Shown here: piece by piece, positions 44,344 through 52,197 of the stretch
How positions within the stretch are numbered: position 1 is the first letter of the stretch
Layout of the letters: every line of letters starts with the position of its first letter
Assembly: GCF_011044175.1 (NCBI RefSeq)
Contig: NZ_CP049057.1
Span: 2,061,501 to 2,125,500, forward strand
Direction: 5' to 3'
Source of the DNA: Rasiella rasia
GTDB lineage: Bacteria; Bacteroidota; Bacteroidia; Flavobacteriales; Flavobacteriaceae
DNA length: 64,000 bases
Notes under the pieces: generated by a model
The model's input: only the letters and a program-made list of their open reading frames with translations
Databases searched by the model: none
Told to the model about the DNA's origin: nothing
Program-made: the position numbers and the translations under genes

Positions 44344-44676
44344 TTATTTTCCAAACATTAATAGCTCATTACATAGGATTTCTGTAATGTACTGTTTGTT
44401 TCCGCTTTGATCCTCCCAAGAGCGGTTGGTGAGTTTCCCTTCAATGGCTATTTCTTTGCCCTTGGTAACGTAGTTTTCTACAACAGTAACAAGGCCCCCT
44501 TTTACGACTACGTTGTGCCAGAAGGCGCGTTCTACTTTGTTTCCATCTTTGTCTTTGTAGCTATCGTCAGTAGCCATAGAAAATTTGGCCATTTTGTTGC
44601 CATCTTTAAAGGTTACAATTTCTGGGTCTTGTCCCAATCTTCCAATCAACTGTACTTTGTTTCTAAGTGCGTTCAT
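44344..44676 (-). CDS. ssb: Single-stranded DNA-binding protein without acidic tail
   Basis: A 110-residue OB-fold protein of the SSB family. NALRNKVQLIGRLGQDPEI, KMAKFSMATDDSYKDKDGNK, FWHNVVVKG and GKEIAIEGKLTNRSWEDQSGNKQY are the usual OB strands. The protein ends at LLMFGK, so the Gly/Pro-rich linker and the acidic C-terminal tip (DDDIPF type) that recruits partner proteins in canonical SSB are absent. The ATG at 44676 is preferred, since the 31 residues upstream are unrelated to SSB. A tailed SSB is probably encoded elsewhere. Confidence 0.85.
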   Translation of the reverse strand: MNALRNKVQLIGRLGQDPEIVTFKDGNKMAKFSMATDDSYKDKDGNKVERAFWHNVVVKGGLVTVVENYVTKGKEIAIEGKLTNRSWEDQSGNKQYITEILCNELLMFGK

Positions 44677-44802
44677 AATTTTAATTTTTAATAAAACAGT
44701 TAAGATAATCCAGAATCGGTCTGGAGGCCGTTGTTGATTTGTTTCAACAGTGCAAATATTAGAAGGCAACCAAATTCTATTCGACTTTTACACATTTACT
44801 TT

Positions 44803-44831
44803 CGTTTATAAACGTTTGTAAGTGTTTGTAA
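44803..44831. promoter_or_regulatory. Three 10-bp-phased GTTTRTAA repeats upstream of ssb and the methyltransferase gene
   Basis: GTTTATAA (44804-44811), GTTTGTAA (44814-44821) and GTTTGTAA (44824-44831) recur at an exact 10-bp period, i.e. on one face of the helix. The first is inside a 12-bp palindrome CGTTTATAAACG (44803-44814). They are in the 252-bp gap between divergent genes and could be regulator binding sites. The rest of this gap holds no gene that I can see. Confidence 0.4.
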
Positions 44832-44928
44832 ATACTTTATAATACTGCCTACCAGTGTTTTATCTATTTTATACGTTCTATAAAAATCTCACAACTATTT
44901 GCTATCTTACAACGATAAACTTTCGATC

Positions 44929-45741
44929 ATGGCTAAAAATTCACAACCCTATATTCTCGGAACTGACGCTAAAGAACTCCACAGGCTTGGCGTTCAACAC
45001 CAAATATGGGCAAGTGAAGCACAACTCGGTTGGCATACAGCTGGGTTTACTGCAGGAAACACACTTTTAGATTTAGGCTGTGGTCCTGGATTCTGTACCA
45101 AAGAATTAGCATACATTGCTGGAGAAACAGGAAAAGTTATTGGCGTAGACCTAGACGAAGGGTTTATACATCATCTAAAACAATTAACTCAATTACACGA
45201 AATTCAAATAGATGCAATTTGCTCAGACTTTAATAATCTCGATCTCTCAAAAAATAGCCTAGACGGCATGTATTGTCGCTGGGCACTAGCATGGATTGAC
45301 AACCCAAAAGAGATACTTCAAAAGGTATATAATGCTTTAAAGCCTGGGGGAAAGATGGTAATTCATGAATATTACGATTGGAGTACCCACCAAACAGAAC
45401 CAAATTTACCTTCTCTGGATAAAGCCATTGCTGCTTGTCTTCACAGTTTTAAACAACAAAAGGGTGAGATAGACATTGGAAGAGAGTTGCCCCGAATTTT
45501 ATCTGAAATTGGCATGACTGTGACCAACGTTCGGCTAATGCCAAAATTAGCAACCCCTAACAATCTTGCCTGGCAATGGCCGAAAACATTTTACTACAGC
45601 TATTTTCCGCGTCTTGTACAGATGGGGCTACTTACCGAAGAAGACCAAATACAGGCATACGAAGATCACAAAATACTAGAAAAAACAGAAGGAGCTACCT
45701 TGTTTTGCCCAATGATGGTAGAAGTAATCGCTGAAAAGTAG
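44929..45741 (+). CDS. Class I SAM-dependent methyltransferase
   Basis: A 270-residue methyltransferase. Motif I is LLDLGCGPGFCTKELA (about residues 44-59), followed by GKVIGVDLDEGFIHHL and the motif III-like ALAWIDNPKEILQKVYNALKPGGKMVIHEYY (about residue 118). The C-terminal part is typical of UbiE/COQ5-like or small-molecule methyltransferases; the substrate is unknown. The ATG at 44929 is chosen over a TTG ten codons earlier. The next gene begins 5 bp after the stop but appears functionally separate. Confidence 0.85.
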   Translation: MAKNSQPYILGTDAKELHRLGVQHQIWASEAQLGWHTAGFTAGNTLLDLGCGPGFCTKELAYIAGETGKVIGVDLDEGFIHHLKQLTQLHEIQIDAICSDFNNLDLSKNSLDGMYCRWALAWIDNPKEILQKVYNALKPGGKMVIHEYYDWSTHQTEPNLPSLDKAIAACLHSFKQQKGEIDIGRELPRILSEIGMTVTNVRLMPKLATPNNLAWQWPKTFYYSYFPRLVQMGLLTEEDQIQAYEDHKILEKTEGATLFCPMMVEVIAEK

Positions 45742-45746
45742 GCTCT

Positions 45747-46031
45747 ATGAAAAACAATAAACAGCATGCTAAAGCCTATTGGAAAGAAAATATTAGGTAT
45801 GTAAGTATTTTGCTAATCGTATGGTTTATAGCTTCTTATGGATGCGGTATTTTGTTTAAAGATGCTCTCGACACTATTGCTTTGGGTGGATTCAAACTAG
45901 GATTTTGGTTTGCACAGCAGGGAGCAATCTACGTTTTTGTAATTCTCATCTTTGTGTATGTAAGACTCATGAACAAACTCGATAGAAAATACGGCTTCGA
46001 CAAAGAGCCAACGAATAAAAAAGAGTTATGA
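45747..46031 (+). CDS. DUF4212 small symporter subunit
   Basis: A 94-residue membrane protein with two helices (about residues 15-35 and 55-78). WKENIRYVSILLIVWFIASYGCGI and GGFKLGFWFAQQGAIYVFVILIFVYVRLMNKLD match DUF4212, the small partner of SSS-family symporters. Its stop overlaps the symporter start (ATGA). The complex most likely imports acetate or a related short-chain acid, since acs follows. Confidence 0.9.
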   Translation: MKNNKQHAKAYWKENIRYVSILLIVWFIASYGCGILFKDALDTIALGGFKLGFWFAQQGAIYVFVILIFVYVRLMNKLDRKYGFDKEPTNKKEL

Positions 46032-47740
46032 GTGTACAAACCTGGACCTACATTTTAGTGGGAGTAACTTTTGCCTTATATATAGGAATCGCCATCTGGA
46101 GTAGAGCTACCTCAACAAAAGATTTTTATGTCGCTGGTGGTGGCGTTTCACCTTGGGCCAACGGTATGGCAACTGCTGCAGATTGGATGAGTGCGGCATC
46201 GTTTATATCTATGGCAGGAATAATTGCGTTTTCAGGATACGACGGCTCTGTATATCTCATGGGTTGGACTGGCGGCTATGTACTTTTAGCGTTGCTCTTA
46301 GCACCTTACCTTAGAAAATTTGGAAAGTTCACTGTACCCGATTTCATCGGCGAACGTTACTACTCTAAAACAGCTCGAGTTGTAGCTGTTTTATGTGCCC
46401 TTCTTGTTTCCTTTACATACGTCGCTGGACAAATGCGCGGCGTTGGCGTGGTGTTTTCAAGATTTTTGGAAGTTGACATAAATACTGGAGTTGTAATTGG
46501 AATGATTATCGTGCTGTTTTATGCTGTTCTAGGTGGTATGAAAGGCATTACATATACACAGGTTGCACAATATTGCGTCCTTATTTTTGCTTTTATGGTG
46601 CCTGCCATTTTTATCAGTTTTCAGATGACAGGAAACCCAGTACCCCAACTTGGTATGGGTAGTACTGTAAATGATGGTTCTGGAATGTATGTATTAGAAA
46701 AACTAAATGGCCTTTCTACAGAGCTTGGTTTTAGCGAATATACAAGTGGAACGAAAAGCCGCCTAGATGTCTTCGCAATTACTTTAGCACTTATGGTAGG
46801 TACCGCTGGTTTGCCACATGTAATTGTTCGGTTTTTTACAGTTAAGAAAGTGAAAGATGCTCGAAAATCTGCGGGTATCGCACTCCTGCTAATTGCTATT
46901 TTATATACTACAGCACCTGCCGTAGCAGTTTTTGCCAAGACTAATATGATTAATACTGTAAGTGAACAACCCTATGAAGAAATGCCAGCGTGGTTTAAGA
47001 ATTGGGAGCAAACAGGATTGCTAGCTTACTCAGACAAAAACAATGATGGCGTAATTCAATATGTTGCCAATCCTGAAAGTAATGAGTTGATGGTAGATCG
47101 TGATATTATGGTATTAGCCAATCCCGAAATAGCCAATCTACCAGCTTGGGTAATTGCTCTAGTTGCTGCCGGTGGCCTAGCAGCAGCACTTTCTACCGCA
47201 GCAGGTTTGCTACTTGTAATATCTTCCTCGGTTTCTCACGACTTAATTAAGAATGTCTTTAAACCTTCTATTTCAGAAAAAGGAGAACTCCTAGCTGCTC
47301 GATTGGCAGCAACAGTAGCCGTTATAATTGCGGGATATTTTGGTATTAATCCGCCGGGATTTGTAGCGGCCGTCGTGGCACTAGCTTTTGGTCTGGCTGC
47401 AGCATCGTTTTTCCCCGCCATTGTACTCGGAATATTTTACAAAAAAATGAATAAAGAAGGAGCAGTTACAGGTATGATTGTAGGTATTTCTTTGATGCTT
47501 TTTTATATGCTGAAATTTAAATTTGGCATTTTTGATGGCGGAAAAGAAGCTGTAGCTGGCCTTAAAGAGCATTGGTGGTTTGGTATTTCGCCCGAAGGTT
47601 TTGGTGCTGTGGCAATGTTTGTTAATTTTATTGTTGCCCTAGTTGTAAATGCACTTACACCCGCTCCCCCGTCTTCGGTCCAAGATATTGTAGAAAACAT
47701 CAGGATTCCTAGTGGTGCTGGTGAAGCTAGTACCCATTAA
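46028..47740 (+). CDS. Sodium:solute symporter (SSS family, acetate-type)
   Basis: A 570-residue membrane transporter of the SSS family with about 13 transmembrane helices. Conserved segments are WSRATSTKDFYVAGGGVSPWANGMATAADWMSAASFI, APYLRKFGKFTVPDFIGERY, VGTAGLPHVIVRFFTVKK and AAALSTAAGLLLVISSSVSHDL. The form paired with a DUF4212 subunit (VC_2705 type) is linked to acetate or lactate uptake. The location directly upstream of acetyl-CoA synthetase supports acetate; this is inference from context. Confidence 0.9.
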   Translation: MSVQTWTYILVGVTFALYIGIAIWSRATSTKDFYVAGGGVSPWANGMATAADWMSAASFISMAGIIAFSGYDGSVYLMGWTGGYVLLALLLAPYLRKFGKFTVPDFIGERYYSKTARVVAVLCALLVSFTYVAGQMRGVGVVFSRFLEVDINTGVVIGMIIVLFYAVLGGMKGITYTQVAQYCVLIFAFMVPAIFISFQMTGNPVPQLGMGSTVNDGSGMYVLEKLNGLSTELGFSEYTSGTKSRLDVFAITLALMVGTAGLPHVIVRFFTVKKVKDARKSAGIALLLIAILYTTAPAVAVFAKTNMINTVSEQPYEEMPAWFKNWEQTGLLAYSDKNNDGVIQYVANPESNELMVDRDIMVLANPEIANLPAWVIALVAAGGLAAALSTAAGLLLVISSSVSHDLIKNVFKPSISEKGELLAARLAATVAVIIAGYFGINPPGFVAAVVALAFGLAAASFFPAIVLGIFYKKMNKEGAVTGMIVGISLMLFYMLKFKFGIFDGGKEAVAGLKEHWWFGISPEGFGAVAMFVNFIVALVVNALTPAPPSSVQDIVENIRIPSGAGEASTH

Positions 47741-47750
47741 GTGTCTTTTT

Positions 47751-47784
47751 TTTGTTTCTGAAACCATCAAAATTTGTATCTTTT
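47751..47784 (+). promoter_or_regulatory. Candidate promoter of acs
   Basis: TTTG (47751-47754) and TATCTTTT (47777-47784) are separated by 22 bp. The -10 is one base off TAnnTTTG and lies 27 bp before the acs ATG. If real, acs can be expressed apart from the symporter genes. Confidence 0.4.
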
Positions 47785-47811
47785 CAGTTGCAAATTTACC
47801 GATAAGTCTCC

Positions 47812-49707
47812 ATGAATCACTACCACATAACTTCCGAAGAACAATACCGAAAAGCCTATAAAGAATCTGTAAAAAATCCAGCTGACTTTTGGTCCGATAT
47901 TGCTACTAATTTTAAATGGCGTAAGAAGTGGGATTCTGTACTTGAATATGATTTTTCTATTCCTGAAATTGCTTGGTTTAAAGGCGCGCAACTTAATATT
48001 ACAGAAAATTGCATAGATAGACACCTTCCAGAACGAGGTACTAAAACCGCCTTATTATTTGAACCCAACAACCCAAATGAGCCAGCGCAACACATTACGT
48101 ACCAAGAACTACATGACAAGGTCTGCCAAATGGCAAATGTATTAAAGCAAAAAGGTGTAAAAAAAGGAGATCGTATTTGTTTATATCTACCAATGATCCC
48201 AGAATTAGCCATTGCAATATTGGCATGTGCTAGAATTGGCGCGATACATTCGGTAGTGTTTGCAGGTTTTTCGGCTGTTGCCTTAGCAGCACGCATTAAC
48301 GATTCTAATTGTAGTATCGTTATTACCAGTGATGGCGCTTTCCGAGGAAATAAAACAATTAACCTAAAAGAAATTGTAGATAAGGCGCTTCAAGAATGTA
48401 AATCGGTGCGAACAGTACTTTTAGTAAACAGAATTAATAATAATTGCTCAATAACTGATGGCCGTGACGAGTGGTTACAACCTCTTTTAGATACTGCGGA
48501 AACTTCCTGCGTCCCAGAAATAATGAATGCCGAAGACCCTCTTTTTATTTTGTATACCTCTGGCTCTACTGGAACACCAAAAGGAATGGTACATACCACC
48601 GCAGGGTATATGGTTTACAGCGCCTTTACATTTAAAAATGTATTTCAATATGAAGAAGATGACGTGTATTGGTGTACCGCAGATATTGGGTGGATTACGG
48701 GTCATAGTTATATAGTGTATGGTCCGTTAGCCAATGGAGCGACCTCTGTACTATTTGAAGGTGTGCCAAGTTATCCAGATTATGGGCGATTTTGGGAAAT
48801 AGTTCAAAAACACGCGGTAACCCTTTTTTATACAGCTCCAACAGCAATTAGGGCCTTGGCAAAGCAAGGAAAAGAATGGACAGAAAAATATAACTTATCG
48901 AGTCTAAAAACCTTAGGGTCTGTAGGAGAACCTATTAATGAGGAAGCCTGGGAGTGGTACGATGATCATGTAGGTAAAAACCGATGCCCTATAGTAGATA
49001 CTTGGTGGCAAACAGAAACAGGTGGAATTCTTATTTCTTCTTTAGCGGGTGTTACGAAGCAAATTCCAACATTTGCTACTCTTCCTATGCCCGGTATTCA
49101 ACCTTGTTTAATGGATGACAATGGCACAGAAATTTCGTTCTGGAAAGCAGAAGGAAGACTTTGCATTAAATTTCCATGGCCTTCTATTGCTCGCACCATA
49201 TGGGGGAATCATGAGCGTTACAAAAACACTTATTTTACGGCATATACCAATACTTATTTTACAGGAGATGGCGCCTTACGAGATGCCGATGGCAACTACA
49301 GAATTACGGGTAGGGTAGACGACGTAGTTATTGTCTCAGGGCACAATCTAGGCACTGCCCCCATAGAAGATGCCATTAATGAGCACCCTATGGTTGCAGA
49401 AAGTGCATTGGTAGGATTTCCGCACGATATAAAAGGAAACGCTTTATATGGCTTTGTAACATTAAAGGGCGGAGAAGGCACTGCAGCTCTTAAAAAAGAA
49501 ATCAATGCATTAATTTCAGAAAAAATTGGTCCGATTGCCAAATTAGATAAAATTCAGTTTACGTCGGGACTTCCAAAAACGCGTAGTGGTAAGATTATGC
49601 GCCGTATTCTTAGGAAAATAGCTACCAATGAAATCGATGCATTAGGAGACATCTCTACATTGTTAAATCCAGAAGTTGTTGAACAGATTATTTCAGAAAA
49701 AAAATAA
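47812..49707 (+). CDS. acs: Acetate--CoA ligase (acetyl-CoA synthetase)
   Basis: Activates acetate to acetyl-CoA with ATP. Core motifs are LYTSGSTGTPKGMVHTTAGY (about residues 246-265), TWWQTETGG (about 401), TGDGALRDADGNYRITGRVDDVVIVSGHNLG, and the C-terminal PKTRSGKIMRRILRK with the lysine that is usually regulated by acetylation. At 631 residues it is full length. With the upstream symporter pair it forms an acetate scavenging unit. Its 3' end faces rseP with 10 bp between. Confidence 0.95.
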   Translation: MNHYHITSEEQYRKAYKESVKNPADFWSDIATNFKWRKKWDSVLEYDFSIPEIAWFKGAQLNITENCIDRHLPERGTKTALLFEPNNPNEPAQHITYQELHDKVCQMANVLKQKGVKKGDRICLYLPMIPELAIAILACARIGAIHSVVFAGFSAVALAARINDSNCSIVITSDGAFRGNKTINLKEIVDKALQECKSVRTVLLVNRINNNCSITDGRDEWLQPLLDTAETSCVPEIMNAEDPLFILYTSGSTGTPKGMVHTTAGYMVYSAFTFKNVFQYEEDDVYWCTADIGWITGHSYIVYGPLANGATSVLFEGVPSYPDYGRFWEIVQKHAVTLFYTAPTAIRALAKQGKEWTEKYNLSSLKTLGSVGEPINEEAWEWYDDHVGKNRCPIVDTWWQTETGGILISSLAGVTKQIPTFATLPMPGIQPCLMDDNGTEISFWKAEGRLCIKFPWPSIARTIWGNHERYKNTYFTAYTNTYFTGDGALRDADGNYRITGRVDDVVIVSGHNLGTAPIEDAINEHPMVAESALVGFPHDIKGNALYGFVTLKGGEGTAALKKEINALISEKIGPIAKLDKIQFTSGLPKTRSGKIMRRILRKIATNEIDALGDISTLLNPEVVEQIISEKK

Positions 49708-49717
49708 ACTTATGGCG

Positions 49718-51043
49718 TCATTCAAACAACCAGCGATAAATATCGTTTCCGTTGGCAAAGAGCACTAAACCAATTAACAGGAAGAAGCCAACCATTTGAG
49801 CATATTCCATAAATTTGTCGTTCGGTTTTCTACCCGAAATCATTTCGTACAACAAGAACATAACATGTCCTCCATCTAATGCCGGAATAGGCAACACATT
49901 CATAAAGGCAAGAATGATAGAAATAAGTGCTGTAGTCTGCCAGAAGCTAGACCAGTCCCAAACATCTGGGAATAAGTTTCCAATGGCTCCAAAACCACCT
50001 ACCTGTGTAGCGCCTTTTGCAGTAAAGACATATTTAAACTGGTACACGTAATCTTTCAGAATATTATATCCGTAATTAATTCCGCCACCAATACTTTCCC
50101 AGAGCGTATAATTTACTTGTACATAATTGTCTGTATATTCTCGGGCAAAGTTGTTAATTCCTAACTGTCCGTTTTCATTTGGAGTTACGGTAAATTGCAT
50201 TTGTTCTCCACCTCTGTCTACGGTAATGGTAATTGGTTTTTCAGGACTAGCGCCAACGGCCTCAGACATGCTTCTAAATGTATTGACGGTTGTACCATTC
50301 ACTTGAAGCACGCGATCACCAACTCTAAGATCAGATTTCCCTGCGGGTAAGTCGGGATAAATGGTGTCTATAACGGTAGTACGCATTGGTTGAAACGGCT
50401 CTAGATCGCCTGCCTTAAACATGGTCATTCCAATATCTTCGGGTAAAGCAATAGTTTCTGTATTTCCGTTGTTGTGCCGTACTGTAATATTTTCTACGTC
50501 TCTTAAAAATAAGAACTTATTAAGGTCATTTAAATTTTCAAAATCGCTACCATTTACCTGTAGTACCTTATCTCCATCTTGAAATCCCATGGCTCTAAAT
50601 TCCTGAGATACTGAGAATCCGTTTGGCAAATTATCGTTAGTTACAATCTTCTGACCGTTGCTATAAAAAATCCCAATATAGATTAAGAATCCCACAATGA
50701 TATTTACTGTAACACCCCCTAACATTATAATAAGTCGTTGCCACGCTGGCTTACTTCTAAACTCCCACGGTTGTGGAGGTAGTGCCATTTGCTCTTTATC
50801 CATACTCTCATCGATCATTCCGGCAATTTTCACATAACCTCCTAGAGGTAACCAGCCGATACCATAGGTAGTTTCTCCTATTTTCTTCTTTATAAGTGCA
50901 AATTTTACATCAAAAAAGAGAAAGAACTTTTCAACGCGTGTTTTAAAAAGCTTGGCAGGAATAAAGTGACCAAGTTCGTGAAGTATAATTAATATAGATA
51001 AGCTAAGTAATAGCTGAATTGCTTTAACGGCAAATGGACTCAT
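49718..51043 (-). CDS. rseP: RIP metalloprotease RseP (site-2 protease)
   Basis: A 441-residue inner-membrane zinc protease that cleaves substrates within the bilayer, such as anti-sigma factors and signal peptides. Zinc-binding HELGH is at residues 22-26 in the first helix, two PDZ domains occupy about 120-310 (VLQVNGSDFENLNDLNKF, RVGDRVLQVNGTTVNTFRSM), and the third ligand motif is NVLPIPALDGGHVMFLLYE near residue 384. The ATG at 51043 fits the family N-terminus; 16 upstream residues of the longer frame are not conserved. A TACTTTTG -10-like element is at 51096-51089. Confidence 0.9.
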   Translation of the reverse strand: MSPFAVKAIQLLLSLSILIILHELGHFIPAKLFKTRVEKFFLFFDVKFALIKKKIGETTYGIGWLPLGGYVKIAGMIDESMDKEQMALPPQPWEFRSKPAWQRLIIMLGGVTVNIIVGFLIYIGIFYSNGQKIVTNDNLPNGFSVSQEFRAMGFQDGDKVLQVNGSDFENLNDLNKFLFLRDVENITVRHNNGNTETIALPEDIGMTMFKAGDLEPFQPMRTTVIDTIYPDLPAGKSDLRVGDRVLQVNGTTVNTFRSMSEAVGASPEKPITITVDRGGEQMQFTVTPNENGQLGINNFAREYTDNYVQVNYTLWESIGGGINYGYNILKDYVYQFKYVFTAKGATQVGGFGAIGNLFPDVWDWSSFWQTTALISIILAFMNVLPIPALDGGHVMFLLYEMISGRKPNDKFMEYAQMVGFFLLIGLVLFANGNDIYRWLFE

Positions 51044-51191
51044 AATCGTTCGTCTTATTTTACAGGCATGCCCGCAAATTTGAAGCCACAAAAGTAGTCT
51101 TTTGCCGCTTCAATTAAAAATAAATAAATAGTGCTCTGTTTGACGCTAAAAAGTATTGTGCGTTACACTTTTAGTTGTGCTATTTGGGTTG

Positions 51192-51199
51192 TAATTTTG
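51192..51199 (+). promoter_or_regulatory. Candidate -10 element for the SCO gene
   Basis: TAATTTTG at 51192-51199 matches TAnnTTTG and ends 21 bp before the ATG at 51221. It is in the gap between the divergent rseP and SCO genes, where a promoter is required. Confidence 0.5.
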
Positions 51200-51220
51200 C
51201 TGAAATTTTAGTTCGCCAAC

Positions 51221-51883
51221 ATGCTTCAATTCTTTTCAAAATACAAATTCTTTTTGGTGGTACTGTTAGTCCTTTCCATCATTATAATTTCTGTCATTTA
51301 TTCTGTATTAAAGCCAAAAGAAATATTGCCAGTTTTTCAACCTTCTGAAGTAAATGTAGAATTGGTAGACAGTACGCTTCATTACAAGAAAAAATACCAC
51401 ACCATTGCCGATTTCAGTTTAAAAAATCAGAATGGAGCAATTGTTACGCAAGACAACTATAAAGATAAGATTTACGTTGCCGATTTCTTTTTTACAACCT
51501 GCCAAACCATATGTCCAGTAATGACAGGTAATATGGCCAAGTTACAAGAAGCGCTTAAAAACGATGCAGATGTATTGCTCCTTTCTCACACCGTACAACC
51601 TGAAGTAGACACTATTGCTCAACTTAAAAGATATGCATTAGAAAAAGGCGTAAACGATGCTAAATGGAACCTTGTTACTGGCGAAAAAGAACAAATTTAC
51701 AATCTGGCACGCAAAAGTTATTTGGCCGCAAAAGATGCTCCGTATAGTCCTTATGAGCTTATTCACACAGAAAATTTTGTGCTGGTTGACACCAAAAAAC
51801 GAATTCGTGGTTTCTACGACGGCACCCAACCAGAAGCTATAGAGAGACTACTAAAAGATATAGCTATCTTAAAGGCAGAATAA
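51221..51883 (+). CDS. SCO family protein (SCO1/SenC-like)
   Basis: A 220-residue thioredoxin-fold protein with an N-terminal membrane anchor (about residues 8-28). The copper-binding CxxxC is in FFTTCQTICPVMTGNM (about residues 88-103), and the distal His is in LIHTENFVLVD near residue 185. SCO proteins deliver copper to, or reduce, the CuA site of cytochrome oxidase on the periplasmic side; some act as general thiol proteins. No oxidase genes adjoin it here. feoA follows after 86 bp, with its own promoter. Confidence 0.85.
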   Translation: MLQFFSKYKFFLVVLLVLSIIIISVIYSVLKPKEILPVFQPSEVNVELVDSTLHYKKKYHTIADFSLKNQNGAIVTQDNYKDKIYVADFFFTTCQTICPVMTGNMAKLQEALKNDADVLLLSHTVQPEVDTIAQLKRYALEKGVNDAKWNLVTGEKEQIYNLARKSYLAAKDAPYSPYELIHTENFVLVDTKKRIRGFYDGTQPEAIERLLKDIAILKAE

Positions 51884-51908
51884 TACCCTCCTTTTTTTAT
51901 AAGATTGC

Positions 51909-51939
51909 TTTTGAGCCTGCACTTTTTCGCGTATTTTTG
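51909..51939 (+). promoter_or_regulatory. Promoter of the feoAB unit
   Basis: TTTTG at 51909-51913 and TATTTTTG at 51932-51939 are separated by 18 bp, close to the Bacteroidota pattern TTTG-N19-21-TAnnTTTG. The -10 ends 30 bp before the feoA ATG. This is the most complete promoter match in the window. Confidence 0.6.
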
Positions 51940-51969
51940 CCTTGTTTAAAATCAATCTAAATAAACTTC

Positions 51970-52194
51970 ATGCTTACCATAGCTAATTTAAAAAAAGGTG
52001 AACGCGCTATTATCAAATCGTTTGAAGTAGAGAGCGTACCTTTAAAACTCCTAGAAATGGGGTGTTTACCAGGCAATGAGGTAATGATTGTACAACAAGC
52101 TCCTTTTCGTGACCCATTATATTTAAATATAAATGGGAGTCACTTGGCTATTCGCAAAGAGACAGCTTCCCTTATTCAAATTGAACGCATCTAG
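51970..52194 (+). CDS. feoA: Ferrous iron transport protein A
   Basis: A 74-residue SH3-like protein, cytoplasmic partner of FeoB. It shows LKKGERAIIKSFE, LKLLEMGCLPGNEVMIVQQAPFRDPLYLNINGSHLAIRKETASLI, the standard FeoA pattern with LLEMG and the RxxxAxxI end. It is 3 bp upstream of feoB. Confidence 0.9.
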   Translation: MLTIANLKKGERAIIKSFEVESVPLKLLEMGCLPGNEVMIVQQAPFRDPLYLNINGSHLAIRKETASLIQIERI

Positions 52195-52197
52195 AGT

